Source: Candidatus Poribacteria bacterium (GTDB taxonomy: Bacteria > Poribacteria > WGA-4E > WGA-3G). Taken from it: a stretch of DNA of 63,866 nucleotides. Numbering within the stretch: position 1 is the stretch's first letter; each line of letters begins with the position of its first letter. The notes below the pieces were generated by a model. The model was not told the DNA's origin. It was given only the letters and a program-made list of their open reading frames with translations, and searched no databases. This document shows, piece after piece, positions 18,163 to 27,226 of this stretch. The stretch spans positions 1 to 63,866 of the forward strand of contig JAPPNJ010000151.1 in the NCBI GenBank assembly GCA_028818705.1, written 5' to 3'. The translations under genes were made by a program, and so were the position numbers.

Positions 18163-19002
18163 ATGATTCTCGGCGCACACGTATCCACGGCAGGCGGTAT
18201 ACACAATGCCATCAAAAACGGGACCAATCTCCACTGCGATGCCATACAAATTTTCTTGAGAAACCCAAATCAGTGGCAAGGAAAGCCCCCTACCGATCTG
18301 ATCATCGAAAAGTTTCGCACAGCATGGGCAGAAGCTGACCTCGCAGATGTAATAGTTCATGACATCCACCTGAGCAATCTCGCTTCCCCGAAACCAGACG
18401 TACTGAAAAAATCAAACCAAGCGTTCCGTGAACAGATGGAACTCGCACATGTGCTAGGACTCCGCCACATCGTCACACATCTCGGTGCACACCTCGGCGA
18501 AGGTGAAACGTTTGGATTAAAGCGGTTGACTGATAGTTTCGATCACCTATTTGAAACTACTGAGGCACCAGATGTTGTAGTTCTCCTCGAGACAACTGCT
18601 GGACAAGGCACAAATCTCGGCTACTCCTTTGAACATATCCGTGATGTGATTGGCATGTCGAAATATCCGGCTCGGTTCGGTGTCTGTTTTGATACGTGTC
18701 ACGTCTTCGCTGCGGGGTACGATATGCGAACCGAGGCAGATTGCGCTACAACGTTCGATCAGTTCGACGATACCATCGGGTTAGCGCGATTAAAAGCTTT
18801 TCATCTCAACGACGCAAAATCGACCTACCAGAGCCGAGTGGACCGGCACGAGCACATCGGTGAGGGCAATATCGGCGCGACAGCGTTTACTTATATTATC
18901 AACGATCCTCGCTTCATCGAAACTCCTCTCATCATCGAGACACCAGAAATGAAAACTATGCATGAGGTGAACCTCTTAACCTTGCGAAAGCTAAAGGCAT
19001 AA
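18163..19002 (+). CDS. nfo: Endonuclease IV (AP endonuclease)
   Basis: Protein of 279 residues, the normal length, that cuts DNA 5' of abasic sites during base-excision repair using three zinc ions. Family signatures are complete: LGAHVSTAGGIHNAI at the N-terminus, VLLETTAGQGTNLGYSF, FGVCFDTCHVFAAGYD, and HLNDAKS...RHEHIGEGNIG. CAAGGAG lies 15-20 bases before the ATG, rather far. The heavy-metal domain gene begins 4 bases after its stop, so the two share a transcript. Confidence 0.96.
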   Translation: MILGAHVSTAGGIHNAIKNGTNLHCDAIQIFLRNPNQWQGKPPTDLIIEKFRTAWAEADLADVIVHDIHLSNLASPKPDVLKKSNQAFREQMELAHVLGLRHIVTHLGAHLGEGETFGLKRLTDSFDHLFETTEAPDVVVLLETTAGQGTNLGYSFEHIRDVIGMSKYPARFGVCFDTCHVFAAGYDMRTEADCATTFDQFDDTIGLARLKAFHLNDAKSTYQSRVDRHEHIGEGNIGATAFTYIINDPRFIETPLIIETPEMKTMHEVNLLTLRKLKA

Positions 19003-19006
19003 TATT

Positions 19007-19213
19007 ATGCAAAAAACGAAATTAAAAATCGGTGGTATGTCATGCCAGCATTGTGTCAAAACGGTGACCGATGCGTTGACCGAACTTGAGGGTGTTCAGC
19101 GCGCAAAAGTGAACCTACGTAAAGGTGAGGCGGTCGTCCGTTTCAATGAGCTGCGCATCACACCTACGAATCTCAGAGATGCAATAACAGAAGCTGGGTT
19201 TAAGGTGCTGTAG
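19007..19213 (+). CDS. Heavy-metal-associated (HMA) domain protein, CopZ-like
   Basis: Protein of 68 residues made of a single HMA ferredoxin-like fold. The metal-binding GGMSCQHC motif (C-x-x-C at about 13-16) and the NLRKGEAVVRF strand are intact. It would bind Cu(I) or another soft metal ion and pass it to a partner. No P-type ATPase is near, so its partner is elsewhere. Confidence 0.9.
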   Translation: MQKTKLKIGGMSCQHCVKTVTDALTELEGVQRAKVNLRKGEAVVRFNELRITPTNLRDAITEAGFKVL

Positions 19214-19248
19214 AGAGTTCCTTTGATTCAGGCATTAATCGGAAACCA

Positions 19249-19343
19249 TCGTAGGAGTTGGGTTTCCCAACCCGATGACCAATGGGCAGAGAAGCTCTGC
19301 CCCTACGATTGCTGATTGCTGATTGCTGACCGCTGATTGCTGG
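19249..19343. repeat. Cruciform repeat plus ATTGCTG heptamer array
   Basis: TCGTAGG (19249-19255) pairs with CCTACGA (19302-19308) around two inner hairpins: TTGGG-TTT-CCCAA (19258-19270) and GGGCAGAG-AAG-CTCTGCCC (19284-19302). Directly after come five 7-base units, ATTGCTG with one variant ACCGCTG (19308-19342). This lies between the HMA gene and obgE and looks like a dispersed intergenic repeat. Confidence 0.7.
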
Positions 19344-19356
19344 AAAATGTAAGTCT

Positions 19357-20646
19357 ATGGATACGGCGAAGATTCAGGTTAAAGCAGGCGATGGCGGGAA
19401 CGGATGTATTAGTTTTCGCCGAGAGAAATTCGTCCCTCGTGGCGGTCCCGATGGTGGGGATGGCGGGGGCGGTGGGAATGTTGTTCTTATTGCCACTTTG
19501 GGAATGAGCACGCTAATTGATCTGCGTCATAACCCGCGCCAAGTCGCTGAAAACGGTGGACATGGCACGGGTAAACAACGAGACGGTGCAGATGGAACAG
19601 ATCGCATCATTAAAGTCCCTGCTGGTACCATCGTTAGAGACCAGGACACACTAGAGATGCTCGCCGATCTGACAGAACCGGATCAAACTGTCATCGTCGC
19701 GCGTGGCGGTGTCGGTGGAAAGGGCAATGCCCACTTTAAAAGCAGCACCTTCCAAGCCCCGCGCGTTGCCGAGAAGGGTGAACCCGGAGAAGAACGCGAG
19801 ATTAGCCTTGAAATCAAACTTATTGCTGATGTGGGACTGGTGGGTTACCCCAACGCCGGTAAGTCAACCCTATTAGCGCGAACCTCTGCTGCCACTCCCA
19901 AAATTGCCTCGTATCCGTTCACCACACTCCGTCCTAATTTGGGGGTTGTCCGTATTGATCGAGAACAGAATTTTATCCTCGCCGACATCCCTGGACTCAT
20001 AGAGGGTGCGCACAAGGGAGCGGGTTTGGGACACCAGTTTCTGCGCCACATTGAACGCACCAAAATGCTCATTCATGTTATCGATCTGAGTGCCGTGGAT
20101 GGGCGGGATCCTATTGAGGATTACGAACAACTCAATCGTGAATTGGGGCATTACAATACGCTGCTAACGAAACTCCCACAGATTATTGCTCTAAATAAAA
20201 TGGATATGCCTGAAGCGAAGGCGAACCTGACGCGCGTGCAGACGTACTTCGGCAAACGGAAAATCTTCCCTATCTCCGCTGTTACGGGTGAAGGTGTCAA
20301 TCCGCTCATGCAGCAAGCGTATCGGTCCTTACAATACCTTGAATCGCGCGCCCGAGAGGAAGCAGAGACGACGATTACATTCGAGCACGAATTACCGCCA
20401 GAACCACCAGCACGATTTGAAGTCGTTAAAGTCGAGGAAGGTTTCATCGTCAACGGGGCAGAACCGCGTCGCGCTGTCCTCATGACGGATATGGATAACG
20501 AACAGGGATTGATTCTGTTGTATCGAAAACTGAAGAATATGGGAGTGATAAATGCCCTCGCCCGCGCAGGCGCAGTGGAAGGAGACACGGTTCAGATTGA
20601 TGAATTCGAGTTCACCTATAGCCCAAGAGCGATGCAGTCCAATTGA
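19357..20646 (+). CDS. obgE: Obg family GTPase
   Basis: Protein of 429 residues, a conserved GTPase acting in late 50S ribosome assembly and stress control. The N-terminal glycine-rich Obg fold is present (AGDGGNGCISFRREKF then GGPDGGDGGGGGNV). The G domain follows with G1 GYPNAGKST (about 166-174), G3 DIPGLIEGA and G4 NKMD. A C-terminal OCT domain extends past residue 345. Its end overlaps the upstream part of the proB reading frame, so the genes are likely translationally linked. Confidence 0.96.
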   Translation: MDTAKIQVKAGDGGNGCISFRREKFVPRGGPDGGDGGGGGNVVLIATLGMSTLIDLRHNPRQVAENGGHGTGKQRDGADGTDRIIKVPAGTIVRDQDTLEMLADLTEPDQTVIVARGGVGGKGNAHFKSSTFQAPRVAEKGEPGEEREISLEIKLIADVGLVGYPNAGKSTLLARTSAATPKIASYPFTTLRPNLGVVRIDREQNFILADIPGLIEGAHKGAGLGHQFLRHIERTKMLIHVIDLSAVDGRDPIEDYEQLNRELGHYNTLLTKLPQIIALNKMDMPEAKANLTRVQTYFGKRKIFPISAVTGEGVNPLMQQAYRSLQYLESRAREEAETTITFEHELPPEPPARFEVVKVEEGFIVNGAEPRRAVLMTDMDNEQGLILLYRKLKNMGVINALARAGAVEGDTVQIDEFEFTYSPRAMQSN

Positions 20647-21763
20647 GACACGCGCCTGTTTGTCGGATGTACGACGTATCGTCGTGAAGGTTGGCAGCAG
20701 CACCATTGCCGATGATGGCCATCTCAACGAAGCAGCGCTGGATGGGCTGGTTCACGATTTAGCACTCGTCAAACAGGAGGGAGTGGAGGTCATTCTCGTC
20801 ACGTCGGGGGCAATCGCCGCGGGCTGGCCCCAACTCGGTCTGAAACAACGTCCGCAGACGCTACCACAATTACAAGCCTCTGCTGCTGTTGGTCAGATTT
20901 GGTTAATGGCGGCGTACGAGGAACGGTTCCGCAACTACGGACAACGGACGGCGCTCATGCTCCTCACACGGGACGATTTCTCGAATCGGGAACGTTACAC
21001 CCGCATGAACGATACCCTCCGTGCCCTGCTCCATCACGGCGTAATTCCTATCGTCAACGAAAACGACACCGTCGCGGTTGACGAAATCAAAGTCGGCGAT
21101 AACGACACCCTCTCCGCTTACGTAACAAATCTCGCACAAGCAGAACTCCTTGTTGTTCTCTCCGATCAAGCAGGCTTTTACACCGGTGATCCAAGGCACG
21201 ACCCGGATTCAGAACTCATTCATACCGTCAACGCGATTTCGGAAGAGATATGGCAAGCCGCTGGCGAGGCTGGCACAGAGAGTGGGACTGGTGGAATGGT
21301 AACCAAACTGCGCGCTGCTGATATCGTCACTGGATCCGGTGAGATGATGGTACTCGCACACGGACGAGAACCACTTGTTGTCACAAGACTCTTGAAGGGT
21401 GAGCTCCTCGGTACCCTGTTCCTTCCACAGTCCCGTATTTCTGGACGCAAACGGTGGATCGCCTATTCCCGTCCCCCGAAAGGTAAGCTTATTGTAGATG
21501 ATGGTGCAAGGGACGCGCTCGTGAGAGGTGGTAGAAGTTTACTCCCTGCTGGTATCCGACGCGTCGAGGGTAGTTTTGACTATAGCGATACTGTTTCGTG
21601 TTTCACAGAGAATGGGGTAGAGTTCGCACGCGGCTTGGTGAATTATAACGCCATAGAGACCACAAGACTTGCTGGAAAACACACCAAAGATATTGAAAAA
21701 ATCCTCGGTTACCGCGATTACGATGAAATCATACATCGGGATAATCTCGTCCTACTCGACTGA
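20600..21763 (+). CDS. proB: Glutamate 5-kinase
   Basis: Protein of about 387 residues catalysing the ATP-dependent first step of proline synthesis. Amino-acid-kinase motifs are complete: RRIVVKVGSSTI, LVTSGAIAAGWPQLG, PIVNENDTVAVDEIKVGDNDTLSA, and GTGGMVTKLRAA. A C-terminal PUA domain follows (about 285 onward). The start is uncertain: ATG 20600 overlaps obgE by 47 bases; ATG 20552 has a good GGGAG site but overlaps by 95; TTG 20660 would give the family-typical N-terminus without overlap. The next step's gene, proA, lies 3.5 kb away beyond an opposite-strand operon. Confidence 0.93.
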   Translation: MNSSSPIAQERCSPIETRACLSDVRRIVVKVGSSTIADDGHLNEAALDGLVHDLALVKQEGVEVILVTSGAIAAGWPQLGLKQRPQTLPQLQASAAVGQIWLMAAYEERFRNYGQRTALMLLTRDDFSNRERYTRMNDTLRALLHHGVIPIVNENDTVAVDEIKVGDNDTLSAYVTNLAQAELLVVLSDQAGFYTGDPRHDPDSELIHTVNAISEEIWQAAGEAGTESGTGGMVTKLRAADIVTGSGEMMVLAHGREPLVVTRLLKGELLGTLFLPQSRISGRKRWIAYSRPPKGKLIVDDGARDALVRGGRSLLPAGIRRVEGSFDYSDTVSCFTENGVEFARGLVNYNAIETTRLAGKHTKDIEKILGYRDYDEIIHRDNLVLLD

Positions 21764-21810
21764 TTTGTTCTGTCTGCCGACCCATTGGATACGGTCTTAC
21801 ACACGCGTTT

Positions 21811-22500
21811 TTAAAATACAGAGGTTGCCGCCCGAACACCGATACTTGCCAGCCAGACCAACACGACTAACCACTCCACTTTCCTTCTTTTTAGATCGGC
21901 AACAATCGCGACCCCCAATGAAAGGATAACAAGATACCATATAGAAAATGGGGTAATCTGACTGAGAAGCGTAAGCTGCAGAACGCCGAGTGGATGGTCT
22001 CCAAACAGAAGGTGGAGCCCCGGAATCATTTGAAGGTCTATAGAATCTCGAACGTCACTAATATCCTTGAAACATAACAACAACCCCGCATTGATGAGAT
22101 TTGAAAAGACCAAGATGAGTTCTGAGTAGACCACCGCGGCGAACATAGGTTTAAAAGTCAACACCTTCGAGCCTCCGAGTAATTGGGCACTGAAATAGAG
22201 AAGTCCAGCAAAAATTAGCCATTTTAAGAGTAACGGAACCGGCGTAAAGAGAAGTCCTACAAGGCTCAATAGTTCTTCCATTCCGCGAGCTTGTTCGATT
22301 TGCGATGCATCCATACCGGTTTCGAGCATTTTGGTATGTGCAATCTGTTCTGAAAATGGCAAAATTGCCCACGCAATGCCAATTGACACCAAAGCGATGA
22401 TAACGAATATCATAAACCAGCTGGGTTGATCCTTTAGCACCCGAAACGCTGCGCTCGGTTCAGCGATAATATCTCCAATAATCTTCAATGTTCGTCTCAT
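21811..22500 (-). CDS. Yip1-family integral membrane protein
   Basis: Protein of 229 residues with about five hydrophobic segments and the Yip1-domain start (IIGDIIAEPSAAFRVLKDQPSW) followed by FMIFVIIALVSIGIAWAIL and LLFTPVPLLLKWLIFAGLLYF. I chose the ATG at 22500, preceded by AAGGGG; a GTG at 22560 lies 4 bases after the upstream stop but has no ribosome-binding site. It is the last gene of the ABC transporter operon, so it may help in membrane trafficking or act with the exporter. The exact role is unknown. Confidence 0.8.
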   Translation of the reverse strand: MRRTLKIIGDIIAEPSAAFRVLKDQPSWFMIFVIIALVSIGIAWAILPFSEQIAHTKMLETGMDASQIEQARGMEELLSLVGLLFTPVPLLLKWLIFAGLLYFSAQLLGGSKVLTFKPMFAAVVYSELILVFSNLINAGLLLCFKDISDVRDSIDLQMIPGLHLLFGDHPLGVLQLTLLSQITPFSIWYLVILSLGVAIVADLKRRKVEWLVVLVWLASIGVRAATSVF

Positions 22501-22564
22501 ACCTTCCCCTTTTGCTGTTAAGTCTCCAGCAACCAGTGGAGCGATTTCTATGATGCTCACATTG

Positions 22565-24172
22565 CTAATGAATGGGGCGAACCTTTGCAGATCCTGCCCT
22601 TCTTTTCCAGAAAATGATGCCCGCCCCTATTGTGCCAGTGTATACAGCGATATACAAATATATGTGAAGCTGATAGGCGATATATTGAATGCCTAAAACC
22701 GCAATAAAAACAACGAGACCGAGCAGAAATGTCAAAAGATCGTCTATCCCTTTTTTTTCACGAGGTTCTTGTGAAAAAGGGAGCGTAACTATTGATGACC
22801 AGCGGAATGAGAGGTAATACAACGCCCCTATGAAACTCGGTAAAATATAAACGAGTGCAGAAAATGGGTGCCAGAGAAATACGTAGAAGCCGGTCAAAAT
22901 GATGAAGAAGGGTCCAACGAAATAAGTGATGATTGCCAACTTCGCACCCTTAAGGAAACTATCGTGTGATTCCACGGGAGCAATAGTGAAAATCCATGCT
23001 GCTTTCCAATCTTCTGAGAACCTGAGAATGCTGAGCAGACAACTCAGCGCGTAGGCACAAACGCAGAACGAATAGGTAGAAACGCCGATCGCCAGACCGA
23101 TGCTAAAGGGACGACCCATAAGCTCAGGGATTGTTGGAATCATAGGAACGACTGCAGCCAAGGAAACCCCCAGCTTCGCGAAAAGTCTAACTTTCGTGTT
23201 GCGGTCCCTTTTCAAGTAGAGAGATACCAATTCAAAACCCGCTTGCGTCTCGGTATTTTTTAATAACGATGCGAAACGGCTGCCTCGCCATTGTCTTACC
23301 TTTCCGACACCACTCGCCGACTCTAATAAAAACGATAAGTGTTCCGAATACCTTATCGAAATCCGTCCAAGTGGGATAGCGACGAATAAAATCGTTGAGC
23401 CCACAGCCAGAATCGATAAAGATGAAAACGGGGACTGCGTCGCCCCGAGTGTGAAATGTATCAGCCCAGCAAACCAACTATACGGCAGGATATAAATCCA
23501 TTTCAAGGTTCCAATCTGATTCCAATCAACGCGCGCAACACGAAAGATCACGATCAGGCGGGGAAACAGATAAAAACACAGCGGCACCAAAATCGCAAGA
23601 ACCAACTGTGAGTAGGCAACGATGTCCCGAAATTTCTCCCACCGATATAATTTTATCAGATATCCATAGAACGCTGAAACCAATCCGATGACGAAGAACG
23701 CTGCCATAAAGGATACAAGTAAATAAATGACTGGAAAGAGAATCGGTGCGTTTTTCGTCCATATTCCGAAAATTGCTGGCGGTACATTTAATGCGCCTAT
23801 GAAGATAACGAGGTCAAGCAACACATGGGTGAATTTCACAAGAAAGTAGGTGCGCGATGAAATTGGCATGTGCGCCAACATCGGATAATCCGTTGGATTG
23901 ATAATCAGCTCAAGCCGAGAGATGACGGTGAACGCCATCATTGTCATTGAGACGAACAACGTCAGAAGTGTGAAACTGAAACTATCGAGGGCAAAAGCAG
24001 AGAAGGATACAAATGTACTTGAAATCGCATACAAGCCAATCAATAGAGCCGGGGAATTGCCTAAAAAAACTTTAGAGGACTCCCTGCGAGATTTCACAAA
24101 CTTATCGGTTTTTAGCAACAATCTATATTGATCAGGGTCAGCCCCAAGAATTTTAAGGAAGTTATTAATCAT
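22565..24172 (-). CDS. ABC-2-type transporter membrane protein
   Basis: Protein of 535 residues with about 12 hydrophobic segments, in the arrangement of large ABC-2-like permeases. It starts 8 bases within the end of the ATP-binding gene (overlap at 24165-24172), which shows translational coupling. It has no periplasmic-binding partner, so the transporter is probably an exporter. The substrate cannot be told from sequence. Confidence 0.82.
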   Translation of the reverse strand: MINNFLKILGADPDQYRLLLKTDKFVKSRRESSKVFLGNSPALLIGLYAISSTFVSFSAFALDSFSFTLLTLFVSMTMMAFTVISRLELIINPTDYPMLAHMPISSRTYFLVKFTHVLLDLVIFIGALNVPPAIFGIWTKNAPILFPVIYLLVSFMAAFFVIGLVSAFYGYLIKLYRWEKFRDIVAYSQLVLAILVPLCFYLFPRLIVIFRVARVDWNQIGTLKWIYILPYSWFAGLIHFTLGATQSPFSSLSILAVGSTILFVAIPLGRISIRYSEHLSFLLESASGVGKVRQWRGSRFASLLKNTETQAGFELVSLYLKRDRNTKVRLFAKLGVSLAAVVPMIPTIPELMGRPFSIGLAIGVSTYSFCVCAYALSCLLSILRFSEDWKAAWIFTIAPVESHDSFLKGAKLAIITYFVGPFFIILTGFYVFLWHPFSALVYILPSFIGALYYLSFRWSSIVTLPFSQEPREKKGIDDLLTFLLGLVVFIAVLGIQYIAYQLHIYLYIAVYTGTIGAGIIFWKRRAGSAKVRPIH

Positions 24173-24941
24173 CTCTGTTCTCCGTCATGATTCGAAGGAC
24201 TTCGACAGATTTCGCACCAGCTTCGTCGGCTTCCGTCGTTTGTGCGAAAATCTCCTCAAGCGAAATCCGGCCTGTCATCTCTCGAAGTTCATCAATGCTC
24301 CCATCAGCAACAACTTTCCCCTGATTCAGAATCAGAATCCGTTGACAGATGGTCTCGGCAACGTCGAGAATATGGGTGCAATAGAAAACCGTTTTCCCTA
24401 CACCCGCGAGGTCTTGCAGAATTTTCTTCATCAGGGTCACCGTTGAGACATCAAGGTTGCTAAAGGGTTCATCAAGAAAAAGGACGTCGGGGTTATGGAG
24501 GATCGCGGATATAATAATGACCTTCTGCTTCATCCCTTTTGACAAACTGCTAATCTGCTGATGCGCAACCTGTGTCAGATCAAACAATTCAACAAATTCG
24601 TCTATTTTCTCAGCAAGCGAATTTTCAGAAATATGATAGAGTTGACCGACCAGCCGTAGATATTCAACAGGTGTGAGCGTCTCATAGAGTATTGCGGCTT
24701 CAGGAACATACCCGATCCGCCTCTTGAGTTCGATACCGTCTGTACGACTATCACACCCCGCGACAATGACTTCTCCACGCGTCGGTTTAAGAATACCAGT
24801 CAACATTTTTACCGTCGTTGATTTGCCCGCGCCGTTGGGCCCGAGGTAGCCAACAATTTGTCCCGGTAGGATTTCAAAACTGATATTGTCAACTGCGACC
24901 ATGCGGTGATATGTTTTCGTAAGATCGGACACGCAGATCAT
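24165..24941 (-). CDS. ABC transporter ATP-binding protein
   Basis: Protein of 258 residues. Walker A is GPNGAGKST, the signature is LSKGMKQK (a common variant of LSGGQ in ABC-2 systems), and Walker B is VLFLDEPFSNLD, followed by a His switch in YCTHILD. The ATG at 24941 is preceded by GGAGGG at 7 bases; two other ATGs (24956, 24983) lie upstream in frame. It powers the permease encoded next. Confidence 0.93.
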   Translation of the reverse strand: MICVSDLTKTYHRMVAVDNISFEILPGQIVGYLGPNGAGKSTTVKMLTGILKPTRGEVIVAGCDSRTDGIELKRRIGYVPEAAILYETLTPVEYLRLVGQLYHISENSLAEKIDEFVELFDLTQVAHQQISSLSKGMKQKVIIISAILHNPDVLFLDEPFSNLDVSTVTLMKKILQDLAGVGKTVFYCTHILDVAETICQRILILNQGKVVADGSIDELREMTGRISLEEIFAQTTEADEAGAKSVEVLRIMTENRDD

Positions 24942-25246
24942 AGGAGTGCCCTCCATCACTGTTTTCCTTTTTATAAATCGCATGACTTTTCTTTATGTAG
25001 AAGATGGGGTAAGTCATACCTCGTGCGTTTACTTAATTATAGCGGTTAGATAGGAAAAGTTTAGTTTTTTCTTGTGGTGAGAAAACCTCTGACTGCATAC
25101 CACATATCCCCTGTAAAATCAACCTGATACTTTCTGCGTGCAATCTATAAAAACTTGACGTTTGCTTGTACTTGTGGTTTAATATAGATAGCATTACTGG
25201 TAGAGATACGACTTATCCATCGCGCGACCTCTCAAAAAGGAATCCT
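24942..25246. other. 305-base divergent region between the ABC operon and proA
   Basis: No gene is supported. It has a minus-strand -10 box TATAAT (25041-25036) with a weak -35 for the ABC operon, and the plus-strand proA promoter at 25155-25183. Confidence 0.55.
25155..25183 (+). promoter_or_regulatory. Sigma-70-like promoter for proA
   Basis: TTGACG (25155-25160), 17-base spacer, TTTAAT (25178-25183). It lies inside the longer possible reading frame upstream, which supports the proA start at 25247. Confidence 0.65.
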
Positions 25247-26509
25247 ATGAACGAAAATATTCAACAAATGATCCAATCACAGGCTCGAATGGCAAAATCG
25301 GCGATGCGGGTTTTATCGCGGAGTTCTGCCGATGTTCGAAATCATGCCCTCTTAGCGATGGCTGAAAGTTTGCAAGAATCCAAAGATAAAATTCAGGCGG
25401 CAAATCGCATTGATCTCGAAAACGGCGAAAAAACTGGACTCGCTGCACCGCTCATGCAACGCCTCTTACTCGACGACAAGAAAATCGAACGGATGGTGGA
25501 CAACCTCCGCCAAGTCGCTGCACTCCCCGATCCGATTGGTGCAGTCATCAGTATGGGTGAACGTCCGAATGGGCTCAAGATCGGCACGGTCCGTGTTCCT
25601 ATCGGTGTCGTTGCTGTCGTGTATGAGTCGCGCCCGGACGTGACCGTCGAAGTATCAGCACTCTGCATCAAGTCTGGAAACGGTGTTATCCTCCGAGGTG
25701 GTTCCGAAGCGATTCATTCCAATGCGACGCTTGCCCGTATCCTCAGCGATACCGCTGCCGCAGAAGGTGTCCCAGACGCTATCCAATTCGTTGACACCAC
25801 CGATCGACAGGCTGTTTATGAACTCATCCGATTGCCAGAGTACGTTGACCTCGTTATTCCACGCGGCAGCAACGAGTTCGTCCAGTTTTTAATGAAGGAG
25901 TCTGATGTCCCAGTGCTGGGACATGCCGACGGTATTTGCCATGTTTACGTTGACGAAGCCGCTGATCTCGAAATGGCGAACAAGATATGCATGAATGCGA
26001 AGGTTGGATATAAAGTGGCTGTCTGCAACGCCGTAGAGACGCTCCTTGTCCATGCCGATACCGCTGAAAAGTTCCTCCCCGCTTTCTGTGAGGCACTGCA
26101 GGATGCTGATGTTGAAATTCGTGGATGTGAACGCACCCGGCAACTCCATCCTGCTGTGAAACCTGCAACCGAAGAGGATTGGCGCACAGAATACCTTGAT
26201 TACATCTTATCCGTTCGGGTAGTGGACGGTATAGACACAGCGATCGACCATATTGAAGCCTACGGTTCGCATCATTCTGATGCGATTATCACCGAGAGCT
26301 ACAGCGCAGCACAACGCTTCCTCAAAGAGGTAGATTCCGCTGCCGTCTACGTCAATGCCAGCACTGTCTTTACCGACGGTTACGAGTTTGGGTTGGGGGC
26401 AGAAGTCGGAATTAGCACGCAGAAGCTGCACTCCCGCGGTCCCATGGGACTTGAGGGGTTGACGACTTATAAGTACATTGTATACGGGGACGGTCAGGTA
26501 CGTGAGTAG
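25247..26509 (+). CDS. proA: Gamma-glutamyl phosphate reductase
   Basis: Protein of 420 residues that reduces gamma-glutamyl phosphate to glutamate semialdehyde with NADPH, the second step of proline synthesis. Family motifs seen: VPIGVVAVVYESRPDVT, SGNGVILRGGSEA, the catalytic Cys in HADGICHVYVD, and the C-terminal GAEVGISTQKLHSRGPMGL. Start chosen at 25247 with AAAGGA 8 bases before; the promoter at 25155 lies within the longer frame. It has its own promoter and is separate from proB. Confidence 0.96.
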   Translation: MNENIQQMIQSQARMAKSAMRVLSRSSADVRNHALLAMAESLQESKDKIQAANRIDLENGEKTGLAAPLMQRLLLDDKKIERMVDNLRQVAALPDPIGAVISMGERPNGLKIGTVRVPIGVVAVVYESRPDVTVEVSALCIKSGNGVILRGGSEAIHSNATLARILSDTAAAEGVPDAIQFVDTTDRQAVYELIRLPEYVDLVIPRGSNEFVQFLMKESDVPVLGHADGICHVYVDEAADLEMANKICMNAKVGYKVAVCNAVETLLVHADTAEKFLPAFCEALQDADVEIRGCERTRQLHPAVKPATEEDWRTEYLDYILSVRVVDGIDTAIDHIEAYGSHHSDAIITESYSAAQRFLKEVDSAAVYVNASTVFTDGYEFGLGAEVGISTQKLHSRGPMGLEGLTTYKYIVYGDGQVRE

Positions 26510-26524
26510 GGTTTGAATTTTGCC

Positions 26525-26552
26525 TTGACTTTTTTGCACGTTGTGCTATAAT
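26525..26552 (+). promoter_or_regulatory. Strong sigma-70-like promoter for the DUF5069 gene
   Basis: TTGACT (26525-26530), 16-base spacer, TATAAT (26547-26552), 85 bases before the start at 26638. Confidence 0.7.
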
Positions 26553-26637
26553 GCTGTGGCATATTACATGACAGGCAATAGCACCTGTTGTACAATAACT
26601 CTCTATTTTTAATTTTTCAAGAGAAGGAGAAAATAGA

Positions 26638-27066
26638 ATGGCAGGAATGATTCCGACAATTAGTTCCGGGGTTGCAGGACCGCTCGGCGTGTCACACCTC
26701 CCCCGATTCTGGTCGAAAGTGCTGATGGATGCTAAGGGTGTACTACATGAAGATTATCCGGCATGCGGCGCGGGCTTCGATCAGATGGTATTAGATGGTC
26801 TCGGTCTGGATAAAGATGCTACGCTGGCATATATCAGCGATAATTCGCCTACCTACCCACAGTTTGAAGCGTGGGTTTCGGAAAACGGAAGTTTTGATCA
26901 AGCAGCAATCGATGAACTGAACGCTGCAATTGCGGGTTATAATCACGACAACGATACCCGTGGCAGCATCCTCGGTGCAAGCGGTATTTCAGACGATGGC
27001 TCTATCTTAGATGCTGTCAATCTTAACAACCTTGACGACTGGTATGAACTTCACGCCAGCTTATAG
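26638..27066 (+). CDS. DUF5069-like protein
   Basis: Protein of 142 residues. The LPRFWSKVLMDAKGVL segment followed by a YPACGAGFDQMVLDGLGL block matches the DUF5069 pattern (LPRxxDKxRA...LDxxxxxFLGI). No signal peptide, no membrane segment and no catalytic motif can be named. The gene has its own strong promoter and a clear AGAAGGAGA site before the ATG. Function unknown. Confidence 0.75.
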   Translation: MAGMIPTISSGVAGPLGVSHLPRFWSKVLMDAKGVLHEDYPACGAGFDQMVLDGLGLDKDATLAYISDNSPTYPQFEAWVSENGSFDQAAIDELNAAIAGYNHDNDTRGSILGASGISDDGSILDAVNLNNLDDWYELHASL

Positions 27067-27226
27067 GTTAGATGTTTGGCTGTTGGCTTTCAGGGCGTTC
27101 GCTTCGCTCCCTATCGGTGGTCAGCAAAGAGGACTTTGTAGTATGCAAAAGCATTTTTGCGTGCCACATGAGTGACTGACTGCTGAAAGGTTTACGAAGT
27201 AAATCGCCCTGATTGCTGGTCACTAT

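Noticed and set aside
19308..19342. ATTGCTG heptamers as DnaA boxes or an origin
   Set aside because: The units do not match the DnaA box (TTATCCACA) and no dnaA, dnaN or AT-rich unwinding region is near.
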